A DNA stretch of 64,000 nucleotides, from assembly GCF_000178835.2 (NCBI RefSeq), contig NC_015275.1:1137001-1201000 (forward strand). Reading direction: 5' to 3'. The DNA comes from Cellulosilyticum lentocellum DSM 5427 (GTDB taxonomy: Bacteria > Bacillota > Clostridia > Lachnospirales > Cellulosilyticaceae). The notes beneath the pieces were generated by a model. The model saw only the letters and a program-made list of their open reading frames with translations, was not told the origin of the DNA and did not search any database. The position numbers were made by a program, and so were the translations under genes. Below, in pieces: positions 17,797 to 27,799 of this stretch. Each line of letters begins with the position of its first letter. Within the stretch, counting starts at the first letter, position 1.

Positions 17797-18945
17797 ATGA
17801 CTAAGAAGTTATATTATACAGATAGCTATTTAACTGATTTCACGGCAACCGTATTAAGTTGCAATGAAGGAAAGAAGGGGTATGAGGTAGTTCTTGATCA
17901 AACAGCTTTTTATCCTGAAGGAGGTGGTCAACCATCAGATGAAGGCATATTAGGTGGAGTAAAAGTTAAAGATGTTCGTATAAAGGACCATGTGATTTAT
18001 CATATAGTAGAGTGCCCTTTAGAAGTAGGCAGTAGTGTAGAGGGTAAGATAGATTTTGACAAGCGATTTGATATGATGCAACAACATAGTGGGGAACATA
18101 TTATATCAGGTCTTATTAATAAGTATTACGGTTATAACAATGTAGGTTTTCATTTGAGTAGAGAGAATATGACGGCAGATGTAGATGGTGAGTTAACAAG
18201 TGAGCAAGTTTCAGAAATAGAATACTTAGCCAATGAAGCTATCTATAAAAATATACCAGTGCAAGGGGCTATTTATGGACAAGAGGAAGTAAGAGAGATG
18301 ACTTATCGTTCTAAAATTGAACTCAATGAGGATGTTAGACTAGTAACCATACCAGGGTATGACACCTGTGCTTGCTGTGGCACACACGTGAAGTATACTG
18401 GGGAGATTGGAATGATTAAGTTTATTAGTAGTGAAAGACATCGAGGTGGTACAAGGCTTACATTAGCTTGTGGCAAGAGAGCACTAAAAGATTACAGTAA
18501 GAAGCAAGAAATCGTAAGTAGTGCCATGGCTATACTTTCAGCTAAACCTGAGATGATTACATCGCATCTTCAAAAGTTACAAGAAGAATTCAACGAAACA
18601 AAGTTTAAATTAGCAGAAGTTAAAGGAATACTTTTTTCATATATGGTAGAAGAATATATAAAGTGCAATCAAGCAACACTTTGTATTTGTGAAGAAGGTT
18701 TAGTTCCAGAGGAACTAAGAAAACTATGTACTCTCTTAATACAGAAGGTAGATAAAACCTGTCTGGTAGTAACACCTGATGCAACGGGATTTAAGTACGC
18801 CCTAGGAAATAGCAAAATAGATATAAGACCTCTTTGCAAAGCAATGAATATGAAGTTTCAAGGCAAAGGAGGAGGCTCATCAGAGCTCTGTCAAGGAAGT
18901 TTGTTGGGGGAATGGGAAGAAATTAAATTGTTTTTGAGTGAATAG
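17797..18945 (+). CDS. AlaX-type alanyl-tRNA editing protein with DHHA1 tail
   Basis: The 382-residue product resembles the editing half of alanyl-tRNA synthetase without the synthetase core. N-terminal region: VLDQTAFYPEGGGQPSDEG (about 31-50), the AlaX barrel. The zinc/editing site is visible as QQHSGEHIISG (HxxxH, about residue 98) and CACCGTHVKYTGEIG (about 190). The C-terminal 130 residues resemble a DHHA1 domain ending in GKGGGSSELCQGSL. Such long AlaX proteins hydrolyse Ser-tRNA(Ala) or Gly-tRNA(Ala), protecting translation from mischarging. Start follows AGGAGAATACAG. It is 48 bp after the EEP-family gene on the same strand and may share its transcript. Confidence 0.88.
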   Translation: MTKKLYYTDSYLTDFTATVLSCNEGKKGYEVVLDQTAFYPEGGGQPSDEGILGGVKVKDVRIKDHVIYHIVECPLEVGSSVEGKIDFDKRFDMMQQHSGEHIISGLINKYYGYNNVGFHLSRENMTADVDGELTSEQVSEIEYLANEAIYKNIPVQGAIYGQEEVREMTYRSKIELNEDVRLVTIPGYDTCACCGTHVKYTGEIGMIKFISSERHRGGTRLTLACGKRALKDYSKKQEIVSSAMAILSAKPEMITSHLQKLQEEFNETKFKLAEVKGILFSYMVEEYIKCNQATLCICEEGLVPEELRKLCTLLIQKVDKTCLVVTPDATGFKYALGNSKIDIRPLCKAMNMKFQGKGGGSSELCQGSLLGEWEEIKLFLSE

Positions 18946-19147
18946 ACGTTATGTTTTATTGGGAGTGCATATATCTATTAGCACCCCCATTATTAATAAA
19001 GTAGTGACAATGTTAATGGCTGGTTCTAGATAATAGAGAGTAATGTTTTATTAGGTAAATCATAAGCAGAAATTCATATTGTAATGAGTGAATAATTATA
19101 ATAAATTAGAATAAATAATATATTAAACTATTATAAGGAGTGGGCCT

Positions 19148-21418
19148 ATGCTAGATCAAGTACTCTGGTATAAACAAGCAGCACGGAATTGGAATGAAGC
19201 ATTACCAATTGGCAATGGTGCATTAGGGGGCATGATTTTTGGAGGAATAAAAAAAGAACTCATTCAAATGAATGAGGAAAGCCTTTGGTATGGTACTTTT
19301 AGAGATAGGAATAATAAAGATGCTAGAAAATATTTGCCTGTTATAAGAGATTTATTATGGCAGGGGAAGATAGGAGAAGCAGAGAAACTTTTATCCATGA
19401 GTATGTTTGGAACTCCAGATGGCCAAAGGCAATACTCTGTATTAGGGGATTTGGTTATTCAATGCTTTGGGCAAGAAGAACCAGTAAGTCACTATAGAAG
19501 AACGTTAGATTTAGAAACAGCTTGTGCTACAGTAGGTTATGTGAGTCCAAAAGGAAAGTTTGAAAGAGAGTATTTTTGTTCTAAACCCGATAACTTACTA
19601 GCTGTTCGGTTAAGATGTGATCAAGAGGAACAAATAGAATTAATGGCTTATATTGATAGATGGAAATATAATGATGAGATAGAGATGAGCAAAGATGGCA
19701 TGAGCTTGTACGGTTCAAGTGGTCCTTGTTCTAGTGAAGGAATAGGATATCATTTTATGATGAAACTTATACCTAATGGAGGAACTGCACAAAACATAGG
19801 ACAACGTCTTTATGCAAAAGGTTGTAATGAAGTCATTATTTTAGTGACAGCAACTACAGATTATAAAGACAGTAATCCAAGGAGTATTTGTGAAGAACGT
19901 TTGAAAAAAGCAACACAGAAAGGATATGAGGAGTTAAAAGCAAGGCACGTGGCAGATTATAAAAGTCTATACAAACGCCTATCTTTGGATTTAAAAGGAG
20001 AATCATTAAATCATTTACCTACAGACGAACGCCTTGAAAGAATAAAAAAGGGTGGAGAAGATTTAGATTTAATAGCCATGTATTTTCAGTATGGACGTTA
20101 TTTGTTAATTAGTTGTAGTAGGGAAGGTGGGTTGCCTGCTACTCTACAAGGTATTTGGAATGGAGAATGGTTACCCCCATGGGACAGTAAGTATACCATT
20201 AATATTAATACAGAGATGAATTATTGGTTGGCAGAAAAATGCCATTTATCAGAATGTCATTTACCTTTAGTTGAACACCTAGAGAAGGTAAGAATACATG
20301 GAGAGAAAACAGCAGAGCAGATGTATGGTTGTAGAGGCTTTATGGCGCATCATAATACGGATATTTGGGGAGATGCGGCACCGCAAGATATGTGGATGCC
20401 AGCAACTATCTGGCCTATGGGAGCAGCCTGGTTAGTGTTACATATATGGGAGCATTATGAGTATACTTTGGATCAAGCATTCTTAAAAGAAAAGTATCAT
20501 CTTCTTAAAGGAGCAGGAGACTTCTTTAAAGACTACTTGATGATGGATGAAAATGGCTATCTGGTAACAGGCCCTTCTACATCTCCTGAAAATACATATC
20601 GCTTATCTTCAGGGGAGCAAGGAACTGTGTGTATAGGACCAAGTATGGATAGTCAAATATTATTTGAATTATTTACCGCAATTATTGAAGCAGGTCAGTT
20701 AGTAGGAGAAGCGGAAGAAGAAATTCAATGTTTTAAAGAGATGAGAAAAAAATTACCTCCTATACAAATCGGTAAGTATGGTCAGATTATGGAATGGAGA
20801 GAGGATCATGAGGAGGTAGAGCCAGGGCATAGGCATATTTCACAATTATTTGCATTATATCCAGGCCACCAAATTACTAAAGAAGATACACCAGAATGGG
20901 CGAAGGCAGCCAAGAAAACTTTAGAAAGGCGTCTAAGCTATGGTGGAGGTCATACGGGGTGGAGTAGGGCATGGATTATCAATTTGTGGGCAAGGCTAAA
21001 AGAGGGAGACTTGGCTTATAGCAATATAAAGGAATTACTTAAATGTTCTACACTGATTAATTTGTTAGATAATCATCCGCCTTTTCAGATTGATGGTAAC
21101 TTTGGGGCAGCAGCCGGAATAAGTGAACTGCTATTACAAGGAGAAAAGGATTATATTGAGTTATTGCCAGCTTTACCTAAAGGAATACCAAATGGTAAAG
21201 TAACAGGATTATGTGCCAAAGGGAAAGTGACGGTAGATATAGACTGGGAAGATGGGCATTTGGTAAGTGCAAAATTACATATAGGTAGAGATGGAGAAAT
21301 AAAGGTAAAATGCAAAGATAAGATCGTACTAAAGGGTAAAAAAGAAGTAGAAAATGAGATTCTATTTTGTAAGGTTAAGCAGGGAGAAACGCTAGAATTT
21401 ATAAGGGCTTGCAAATGA
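19148..21418 (+). CDS. Glycoside hydrolase family 95 (alpha-L-fucosidase / alpha-L-galactosidase type)
   Basis: A 756-residue enzyme with the full GH95 layout: N-terminal beta domain (LWYKQAARNWNEALPIGNG, GGIKKELIQMNEESLWYG), helical barrel with QGIWNGEWLPPWDSKYTIN at about 334, NTEMNYWLAEKCHLSEC, HHNTDIWGDAAPQDMWMP at about 400, GHRHISQLFALYPGH at about 559 and QIDGNFGAAAGISELLLQ at about 647, then a C-terminal beta domain. GH95 enzymes remove alpha-1,2-linked L-fucose, for example from xyloglucan side chains or host glycans. There is no signal peptide, so it acts on imported oligosaccharides. It opens the locus with the ABC transporter and GH31, and TAAGGAGTGG precedes the ATG. Fucose versus galactose preference is not decidable here. 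Confidence 0.9.
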   Translation: MLDQVLWYKQAARNWNEALPIGNGALGGMIFGGIKKELIQMNEESLWYGTFRDRNNKDARKYLPVIRDLLWQGKIGEAEKLLSMSMFGTPDGQRQYSVLGDLVIQCFGQEEPVSHYRRTLDLETACATVGYVSPKGKFEREYFCSKPDNLLAVRLRCDQEEQIELMAYIDRWKYNDEIEMSKDGMSLYGSSGPCSSEGIGYHFMMKLIPNGGTAQNIGQRLYAKGCNEVIILVTATTDYKDSNPRSICEERLKKATQKGYEELKARHVADYKSLYKRLSLDLKGESLNHLPTDERLERIKKGGEDLDLIAMYFQYGRYLLISCSREGGLPATLQGIWNGEWLPPWDSKYTININTEMNYWLAEKCHLSECHLPLVEHLEKVRIHGEKTAEQMYGCRGFMAHHNTDIWGDAAPQDMWMPATIWPMGAAWLVLHIWEHYEYTLDQAFLKEKYHLLKGAGDFFKDYLMMDENGYLVTGPSTSPENTYRLSSGEQGTVCIGPSMDSQILFELFTAIIEAGQLVGEAEEEIQCFKEMRKKLPPIQIGKYGQIMEWREDHEEVEPGHRHISQLFALYPGHQITKEDTPEWAKAAKKTLERRLSYGGGHTGWSRAWIINLWARLKEGDLAYSNIKELLKCSTLINLLDNHPPFQIDGNFGAAAGISELLLQGEKDYIELLPALPKGIPNGKVTGLCAKGKVTVDIDWEDGHLVSAKLHIGRDGEIKVKCKDKIVLKGKKEVENEILFCKVKQGETLEFIRACK

Positions 21419-21544
21419 TTTAACCAACTTTTTAAAGTTTATTTAAAATGTATATGAAAAGGTGCAATTTTTACCCTCAAATAGCTGTATTTTTAGAGGT
21501 ATATTTAATGAATTACTTATATTAATATAGATATATACAACAAA

Positions 21545-22522
21545 ATGCATAGCTTACAGAGGGGAGTGAGTAATATTTTAGTTAAAACAAACAAAAATGT
21601 AGGAACCATTAAAAAAATGACTGTATGGTCAAGAATGAAAGAACAAAAATACTTAATTGCAATGTCTGCACCCTTTGTAATATGGGTTATTATTTTTAAG
21701 TATTTACCTTTAACAGGTTGGGCCATGGCTTTTCAGGATTATAAGCCACAATTAGGTATTACTAAATCACCGTGGGTAGGGCTTAAACATTTCAAGGTGC
21801 TATTTAAAGAAGAACAGTTTTATCAAGCTCTACAAAATACCTTGGGAATGAGTATTCTAGCTATTGTATTTAGTACCATATTTTCAATTAGCTTCGCGCT
21901 ATTACTTAATGAGTTAAGATCACTTAAATTTAAGCGACTGATTCAAACCATTTCTTATTTACCTCACTTTGTATCGTGGGTAGTAGTCGCTAATATTGTA
22001 GGTCAAATTTTAGCGCCTACGGGAACTATTAATGAAATACTGATGAATTTACATATTATTAATACACCGATTAACTTTTTGGCTAAGCCATCTATGTTTT
22101 GGGGTATTGTTACAGCATCGGACCTTTGGAAAGAAACAGGTTGGAATGCAATCATTTATTTGGCAGCTATTACAGGTATAGACATGCAGCTTTATGAGGC
22201 GGCTAAAGTCGATGGTGCTAATAGATGGCAACAAATTAAAAACATTACACTGCCAGGCATTAAAGCAACAGCAATTATCTTATTAATTATGTCTATAGGA
22301 AACTTAATTAATATTGGTTTTGAAAAGCAATACTTATTAGGAAACAATACAGTAGCAGCTAAATCTTTAGTACTTGATAAATATGCCTTAGATTATGGAA
22401 TTGGAATGGTAAGATACTCTTATGGTACAGCCATTGGTATGTTTAAGTCGGTTGTTGGTATCGTACTTATTTTCATTGCAAATACCTTGGCTAAGAAAAG
22501 CGGCGAAGGAAGGCTCATTTAA
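21545..22522 (+). CDS. Sugar ABC transporter permease, LplB type (CUT1 family)
   Basis: The 325-residue frame holds six membrane segments (first at about residues 35-55) and the EAA-type loop LYEAAKVDGANRWQQIKNITLPGI at about 217-240, diagnostic for the permease that contacts the ATPase. FQDYKPQLGITKSPWVGLKHF is typical of LplB/YteP permeases. Start choice is unsettled: the ATG at 21545 has no ribosome site, whereas AGAGGGGAG at about 21558-21566 is followed 8-9 bp later by ATT (21575), not by ATG, GTG or TTG, and the next ATG (21617) lacks a site. The partner permease follows 15 bp downstream. The ATPase is not in this window, as is usual when a shared MsmK-type ATPase serves several systems. 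Confidence 0.88.
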   Translation: MHSLQRGVSNILVKTNKNVGTIKKMTVWSRMKEQKYLIAMSAPFVIWVIIFKYLPLTGWAMAFQDYKPQLGITKSPWVGLKHFKVLFKEEQFYQALQNTLGMSILAIVFSTIFSISFALLLNELRSLKFKRLIQTISYLPHFVSWVVVANIVGQILAPTGTINEILMNLHIINTPINFLAKPSMFWGIVTASDLWKETGWNAIIYLAAITGIDMQLYEAAKVDGANRWQQIKNITLPGIKATAIILLIMSIGNLINIGFEKQYLLGNNTVAAKSLVLDKYALDYGIGMVRYSYGTAIGMFKSVVGIVLIFIANTLAKKSGEGRLI

Positions 22523-22537
22523 AAGGAGGGGAAGAGT

Positions 22538-23425
22538 GTGCTAGCTAAATTAAAGAAGATAACACTATTTGATGTTATAGTTACATTATTAATGACTATT
22601 GTTTTAATTATCACCATGTACCCTTTCTTACAAGTAGTAGCCATTTCATTTAATGATGCAACAGATACTGTAAGAGGAGGTATACATATTATACCAAGAA
22701 AGTTTACATTCCAAAATTACATTAGCATTTTTGAATCTAATAGCAAGCTTATTACTGGCTTTATCAATTCCGTTTTAAGAACTGTTATAGGAACTATAGC
22801 AGGTGTGCTTTGTACCACAATGTTAGCTTATACATTGAGCCGAACAGATTATATGTTTAGAAAGCCTATATCCGTACTTTTCGTTCTTACAATGTATGTA
22901 AGTGGGGGGCTTATTCCAGAGTATATGGTTATTAGAAACCTAGGATTAATTAATAAGTTTTCAGTATATGTTTGGCCAATGCTCATTAATGCATTTAATG
23001 TTATTGTTCTAAGATCTTTCATGGATAATTTGCCTTTTGAATTACAAGAATCAGCCAAGATAGATGGGGCAAATGATTTAGTAATCTTCTGGAAGATTAT
23101 ATTCCCACTATGTATGCCGGCTATTGCAACCGTTGCCTTATTTGTTGCAGTGGGACAATGGAATAGTTGGTTTGATACATATTTATATGCTAAAAAAGAT
23201 TATTTAACTACACTACAATATGAACTCATGAAAGTACTAGATAATGCTGCAGCAGGAGTAAAAGCAGCAGATATCAACACCCAGGGACTCAAAAAAGTTA
23301 CGACTAATCCAGAATCTATAAAGATGGCTATTACAGTTATCACAACCGTACCTATTGTTTGCGTTTATCCATTCTTACAACGCTACTTTGTATCTGGTAT
23401 GACTGTAGGAGCTGTAAAAAGTTAA
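22538..23425 (+). CDS. Sugar ABC transporter permease, LplC/YtcP type (CUT1 family)
   Basis: The 295-residue protein has six membrane segments and the motif FELQESAKIDGANDLVIFWKIIFPLCMP at about 168-195, the EAA loop of the second CUT1 permease. The LplC-type landmarks MYVSGGLIPEYMVIRNLGL and GQWNSWFDTYLYAKK are present, as is the C-terminal PFLQRYFVSGMTVGAVKS. Translation starts with GTG after AAAAGGAGGGG. It pairs with the 21545 permease and the binding lipoprotein to import oligosaccharides, probably the substrate of the GH95 and GH31 enzymes in the same locus. Confidence 0.92.
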   Translation: MLAKLKKITLFDVIVTLLMTIVLIITMYPFLQVVAISFNDATDTVRGGIHIIPRKFTFQNYISIFESNSKLITGFINSVLRTVIGTIAGVLCTTMLAYTLSRTDYMFRKPISVLFVLTMYVSGGLIPEYMVIRNLGLINKFSVYVWPMLINAFNVIVLRSFMDNLPFELQESAKIDGANDLVIFWKIIFPLCMPAIATVALFVAVGQWNSWFDTYLYAKKDYLTTLQYELMKVLDNAAAGVKAADINTQGLKKVTTNPESIKMAITVITTVPIVCVYPFLQRYFVSGMTVGAVKS

Positions 23426-23466
23426 TGTATTATATTAAGTAAATTTTATTTTGAGGGGATGAAAAA

Positions 23467-25194
23467 ATGAAAAAAAGAAAATTTGTGTGTTTATTAGCGG
23501 CAATGAGTTTGTTTGGAAGCATGTTAACAGGCTGTGGTGGTAATGGTGGGAAGGAAACAGTAGCAAGTCCAGAAGCAAGTACGGAAGCATCACCTAGCGC
23601 ATCAGCAGATGCAAGTGGTTTTGTAGGCTTAGAAGACCGTACACCAGTTACTTTAAAGATTTTTATGAAAGACATCACAGAAGATATTGAATTTACTGAT
23701 CCTGTTGCTGAAAAGATCAAAGAATTAACAGGTGTTACCTTGGAAATTGAGCATGCTGTCGGTGGTGATGAGCAAGCTATTCCATTGATGATTGCTAGTG
23801 GTGATTATCCTGATATGATTTTTGCAAAAGGTGATACAGGACTTCTTGTAGATGCAGGAGCACTTATCCCATTAAATGATTTCATTGAAGAAAAAGGTAC
23901 TAATACAAAAGCACTTTACGGAGATATGATTCAGAGGTTAAAATATTCAGAAGCTGACCCTAATATTTACACAATGGGTACTTATGGTGTTCATACAGCA
24001 GCTTGGAAAACAGATGGTGTTATGCAAATTCAACATGCTATATTAAAAGATCAAGGTTATCCAGAGATTAAAACAATTGCACAATATGAGGAAGCAATCA
24101 AAGCTTATAAAGATAAGTATCCACAAATTAATGGTCAAGATACCATCGGTCTTACCCTTATGGGAAGTGACTGGAGATGGCTTATTACAGTAGGAAACGT
24201 AGCTTCTGCTGCTTCGGGTATTCCAGATGATGGTGAATGGGCTATTGATGATAATGCACAAACAGCTGTTTATAAATATCTTGCACCAGGTGTAAAAGAT
24301 TATATGAAATGGCTTAATCATATGAATGATATTGGATTACTTGACCCAGAATCTTTCACACAACAAGAAGATGTATATTTTGCTAAACTTGCTTCTGGTC
24401 GTGTACTTGGTACAGCTACTCCTGAATGGGGCACTGGTGAATCTAAGAAAGCACTTGTTGCTGCAGGTATGGAAGAAAGAACAACAGCTCCACTTGCTGT
24501 AACAGTATCAGAGGAGTTTACACCAGCTGTAACGAAAGACTATGGTTTTAGTGGTGGTCATGGTATTGGTATTTGTGCATCTAGCGAAAACCAAGAAAAA
24601 GCTTTTGAATTCTTAGATTGGATGTGCTCAGAAGAAGCTCAAATCCTTATTAACTGGGGATTAGAAGGTGAAAATTATACTTATGATGCAAATGGTAAGA
24701 GACAATTAACACCAGAAATGGCAGCTGCAAGAATATCAGATAAAGACTTTACTAAGAAAACAGGTATTACTAAATATGTTTATCCATTCCCACAACAAGG
24801 TAATGGAGGCATAGATTCAACAGGTAACAGATTTACATTAGATAATAAAGAAACGATTATTGAACAAATGACAGCAACAGAGAAAGAAACACTTAAAGCT
24901 TATGGTAAAGAATTATGGACGGATTTCTTCCCAACTCCAGAAGAGCTTGGTGTTTCTAAACATGGTCAAGCATGGCAGTTTAATATTCCATCAGATGGTA
25001 ATTTACAAGTATTTAATCAAAAATCACAGGATTATATTCAACAAGCTGTGACACAAGCTATTCTTGGAAAACCAGCAGACTTCGATGCAGCGTGGGATAC
25101 AATCTTAGCTAAGCTTGATGAGATTGGTGTAGAAGAAGCTAATGCAGAAATGACTAAGTTAACCCAAGAAAAGATTCGTTTCTGGGGTAACTAA
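23467..25194 (+). CDS. Extracellular solute-binding lipoprotein of the sugar ABC transporter
   Basis: The 575-residue protein begins with a lipoprotein signal (MKKRKFVCLLAAMSLFGSML, lipobox LTGC with Cys23) and a Gly/Ser/Glu/Ala linker, then a family 1 binding-protein fold: VTLKIFMKDI, EKIKELTGVTLEIEHAVGGDEQ, MIASGDYPDMIFAKGDTG, PLNDFIEEKGTN and a C-terminal FWGN. Length and the FPTPEELGVSKHGQAWQFNIPSD tail fit LplA/YtcQ-type proteins that bind long oligosaccharides. It captures substrate at the outer face for the two permeases upstream. Base use is biased to preferred codons, consistent with high expression, and a stable hairpin follows the stop, which would help keep its mRNA in excess over the downstream GH31 message. 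Confidence 0.92.
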   Translation: MKKRKFVCLLAAMSLFGSMLTGCGGNGGKETVASPEASTEASPSASADASGFVGLEDRTPVTLKIFMKDITEDIEFTDPVAEKIKELTGVTLEIEHAVGGDEQAIPLMIASGDYPDMIFAKGDTGLLVDAGALIPLNDFIEEKGTNTKALYGDMIQRLKYSEADPNIYTMGTYGVHTAAWKTDGVMQIQHAILKDQGYPEIKTIAQYEEAIKAYKDKYPQINGQDTIGLTLMGSDWRWLITVGNVASAASGIPDDGEWAIDDNAQTAVYKYLAPGVKDYMKWLNHMNDIGLLDPESFTQQEDVYFAKLASGRVLGTATPEWGTGESKKALVAAGMEERTTAPLAVTVSEEFTPAVTKDYGFSGGHGIGICASSENQEKAFEFLDWMCSEEAQILINWGLEGENYTYDANGKRQLTPEMAAARISDKDFTKKTGITKYVYPFPQQGNGGIDSTGNRFTLDNKETIIEQMTATEKETLKAYGKELWTDFFPTPEELGVSKHGQAWQFNIPSDGNLQVFNQKSQDYIQQAVTQAILGKPADFDAAWDTILAKLDEIGVEEANAEMTKLTQEKIRFWGN

Positions 25195-25221
25195 GTCTCC
25201 CCCTAAAATAAATAGCAGTAA

Positions 25222-25260
25222 AGCATAAGCTTGGTAAAGTAATTTTGCCAAGCTTGTGCT
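25222..25260 (+). terminator. Intercistronic hairpin after the binding-protein gene
   Basis: AGCA/TGCT and AAGCTTGGTAAA/TTTTGCCAAGCTT arms make a long stem with a short loop, but no T run follows. Position between binding protein and GH31 suggests mRNA end protection or partial termination rather than full stop. Confidence 0.6.
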
Positions 25261-25294
25261 ATATCACAATTTTATAGACAAAAGGAGAAAAGCG

Positions 25295-27643
25295 ATGAGA
25301 TTTAGTAATGGTTGTTGGCTTAATAAAGAAGGAATTGAAAGTTATAGTCCACAAGAAATTTATCAGACATGCAAAAAAGGGAAACGAATAGAAGTTTTTG
25401 CGCCCTCCAAGAAAATTAAACAAAGAGGAGATACTTTAGGTGGGCCAGTGCTGACTTATACTATTTCAGCTCCAATGAAAGATGTTTTTAAAATTCAGGT
25501 AGAACATTATAAAGGCATTAATAAGATAGGACCCTATTTTGAGATCTATGCATCAGAAGAAATTGATTTAGAAATGCTCCAAAGTGAAGGGAAAGTTGAA
25601 ATCAGAAATGGTGAGTTGAGTCTTGTTATTGAAGATAAAGAGCAATGGAAGATGAGCTTTTATAGAAAAGGCAAGAAACTCACTTCAAGTAATTTTAAAT
25701 CAACAGCTTATATTAAAAATTATGATGCAGAATTCATGAATGAAGACTTGAGCAGTACTTTTATGAGAGAACAACTGAGCTTATCTGTAGGAGAGCTCAT
25801 TTATGGTTTAGGAGAACGCTTCACACCTTTTATTAAAAATGGTCAAACAGTAGAGACTTGGAATGAAGATGGTGGTACTAGTACGGAACAATCCTATAAA
25901 GCTATCCCTTTTTATCTTAGCAATAAAGATTATGGTGTATTTGTTAACCATCCTGAAAGAGTTTCCTTTGAGGTGGGCTCTGAGAAAGTAACAAAGGTAC
26001 AGTTTAGTGTACCAGGTGAAAGTTTAGAATACTTCCTTATTGCGGGCGAGAATATGAAAGAAGTCCTACGTAACTATACTAGTTTAACAGGAAAGCCAGC
26101 CCTTCCACCAGCTTGGTCATTTGGTCTGTGGCTCACAACATCCTTTACAACTAATTATGATGAAGCGACTGTCATGGGATTTATAGATGGTATGGCCGAT
26201 AGGCAAGTGCCTCTCCATGTTTTCCATTTCGATTGCTTTTGGATGAAGGGCTTTAACTGGTGTGATTTTACTTGGGATGATGAAGTATTTCCAGATCCAG
26301 TGGGGATGATTAAACGTATTAAGGAAAAAGGCCTAAAAGTGTGTGTATGGATTAATCCATATATAGCTCAGGCTTCTAGCTTATTTGATGAAGCAATGGA
26401 GGGAGGCTATTTATTAAAACGCAAAGATGGCTCTGTATGGCAGTGGGATATGTGGCAACCAGGTATGGGGATTGTAGATTTTACTAATCCGGCAGCTTGT
26501 GCATGGTTTAAAGCAAAACTAGCAGCTCTTCTAGAAATGGGAGTGGATTGTTTTAAAACAGATTTTGGTGAAAGAATCCCTACCCAGAATGTTATGTATT
26601 TTGATGGTAGTAATCCAGATAAAATGCATAACTATTATACACAACTTTATAATAAAGTAGTATTTGATATTCTCAAGGAAAAAAAGGGAGAAAAAGAAGC
26701 CGTATTATTTGCTCGTTCAGCAACAGCTGGAGGGCAACAATTCCCTGTTCACTGGGGAGGTGATTGCACAGCTGACTATGAGTCTATGGCAGAAAGCTTG
26801 AGAGGAGGTTTATCTCTATGTCTTTCAGGCTTTGGTTTCTGGAGTCATGACATAGGAGGATTTGAAAGTACCTCTACAGCAGATGTTTACAAGCGTTGGG
26901 CAGCATTTGGACTACTCTCTTCTCATAGTCGTTTGCATGGTAGCACCTCTTATCGTGTACCTTGGCTGTATGATGAAGAAGCCGTAGAAGTTGTTAGATA
27001 TTTTTCAGAGTTAAAATGTACTTTAATGCCGTATTTATTTAATGCAGCATCTAAAACTGCTAAAACAGGTGTTTCTACAATGAGAGCTATGGTTGTTGAA
27101 TTTGAAGAGGATCCAACTTGTGCATACTTAGATAAACAATATATGCTAGGCGAAAATATTTTAATTGCTCCTATTTTTAATGAAGAAGGATTGGCACAGT
27201 ATTATGTACCAGAAGGCAACTGGACTAACTTTTTAACAGGAGAATGTGTTCAAGGCGGCAAGTGGATTAATGACAAGCATGGCTATAAGAGTATACCTAT
27301 GCTTGTTCGTCCTAACAGTTTAATTGCTATAGGTAATAATTCATTAAAGCCAGACTATGACTATAGAGAAGGGGTACAAATAGCAGCATATGGTCTAATA
27401 GAAGGTAAGGTAGCGTCAACTCAGGTTATTAATATGAATGAAGAAGTAGAATTAGACGTTAGTGTACTTAAAGCAAATCAGACAGTGAATATTTCATTTA
27501 AAGGAAATAACAAAGCTTTTAGCATCATATTAAAGGGTATAATGGCTATAGAAAAATTAGAAGGTGGAAGTTTTACTATAGAAAGTGATGGTATCCACAT
27601 CGTACCACATATAGCAGAGAACCAGGTTATTTGTTATTTATAA
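25295..27643 (+). CDS. Glycoside hydrolase family 31 (YicI-type alpha-xylosidase likely)
   Basis: The 782-residue protein has GH31 order: N-terminal beta-sandwich, (beta/alpha)8 barrel and C-terminal beta domains. The nucleophile region KTDFGERIPTQ (Asp at about 423) and acid/base region HWGGDCTADYESM (Asp at about 490) are intact, with FHFDCFWMKGFNWCDFTWD and FGFWSHDIGGFE as in E. coli YicI. The KTDFGE and FxWDxxxF features favour alpha-xylosidase over alpha-glucosidase. No signal peptide, so it is cytosolic. A longer frame opens with TTG at 25256 inside the upstream hairpin; AAAGGAG at 25281-25287 fixes the ATG at 25295. With GH95 it would remove fucose and xylose from imported xyloglucan oligosaccharides; the needed beta-galactosidase and beta-glucosidase are not in this window. 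Confidence 0.9.
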   Translation: MRFSNGCWLNKEGIESYSPQEIYQTCKKGKRIEVFAPSKKIKQRGDTLGGPVLTYTISAPMKDVFKIQVEHYKGINKIGPYFEIYASEEIDLEMLQSEGKVEIRNGELSLVIEDKEQWKMSFYRKGKKLTSSNFKSTAYIKNYDAEFMNEDLSSTFMREQLSLSVGELIYGLGERFTPFIKNGQTVETWNEDGGTSTEQSYKAIPFYLSNKDYGVFVNHPERVSFEVGSEKVTKVQFSVPGESLEYFLIAGENMKEVLRNYTSLTGKPALPPAWSFGLWLTTSFTTNYDEATVMGFIDGMADRQVPLHVFHFDCFWMKGFNWCDFTWDDEVFPDPVGMIKRIKEKGLKVCVWINPYIAQASSLFDEAMEGGYLLKRKDGSVWQWDMWQPGMGIVDFTNPAACAWFKAKLAALLEMGVDCFKTDFGERIPTQNVMYFDGSNPDKMHNYYTQLYNKVVFDILKEKKGEKEAVLFARSATAGGQQFPVHWGGDCTADYESMAESLRGGLSLCLSGFGFWSHDIGGFESTSTADVYKRWAAFGLLSSHSRLHGSTSYRVPWLYDEEAVEVVRYFSELKCTLMPYLFNAASKTAKTGVSTMRAMVVEFEEDPTCAYLDKQYMLGENILIAPIFNEEGLAQYYVPEGNWTNFLTGECVQGGKWINDKHGYKSIPMLVRPNSLIAIGNNSLKPDYDYREGVQIAAYGLIEGKVASTQVINMNEEVELDVSVLKANQTVNISFKGNNKAFSIILKGIMAIEKLEGGSFTIESDGIHIVPHIAENQVICYL

Positions 27644-27644
27644 A

Positions 27645-27703
27645 GAAAAAAGGTGCTTATAGCGTTTTATACTTATATAAAAGCTTATAGGCACCTTTTT
27701 TGT
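27645..27703 (+). terminator. Intrinsic terminator ending the transport/GH31 unit
   Basis: GAAAAAAGGTGC and GCACCTTTTTT flank an inner TATAAGCTTTT-like stem; a T run ends the structure. It separates the enzymes from the sensor genes. Confidence 0.8.
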
Positions 27704-27760
27704 GAAAAGTATTCTGCAATATCTTATGTAAAAATTAAATTTTTTTATTAGTATAAAAAA

Positions 27761-27769
27761 TGCTATAAT
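27761..27769 (+). promoter_or_regulatory. Extended -10 promoter of the sensor/regulator pair
   Basis: TGC-TATAAT at 27761-27769 is a TGn-extended -10. The -35 region is only T-rich (27741-27746). The histidine kinase starts 31 bp downstream. Confidence 0.45.
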
Positions 27770-27799
27770 ATAATGGATAACAAGGATAGGGGAGTTACT

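Noticed and set aside
18955-18995. GGGAGTGC/GCACCCC hairpin after the AlaX-type gene
   Set aside because: The stem has a mismatch, a 14-nt loop and no T run, so I did not call it a terminator.
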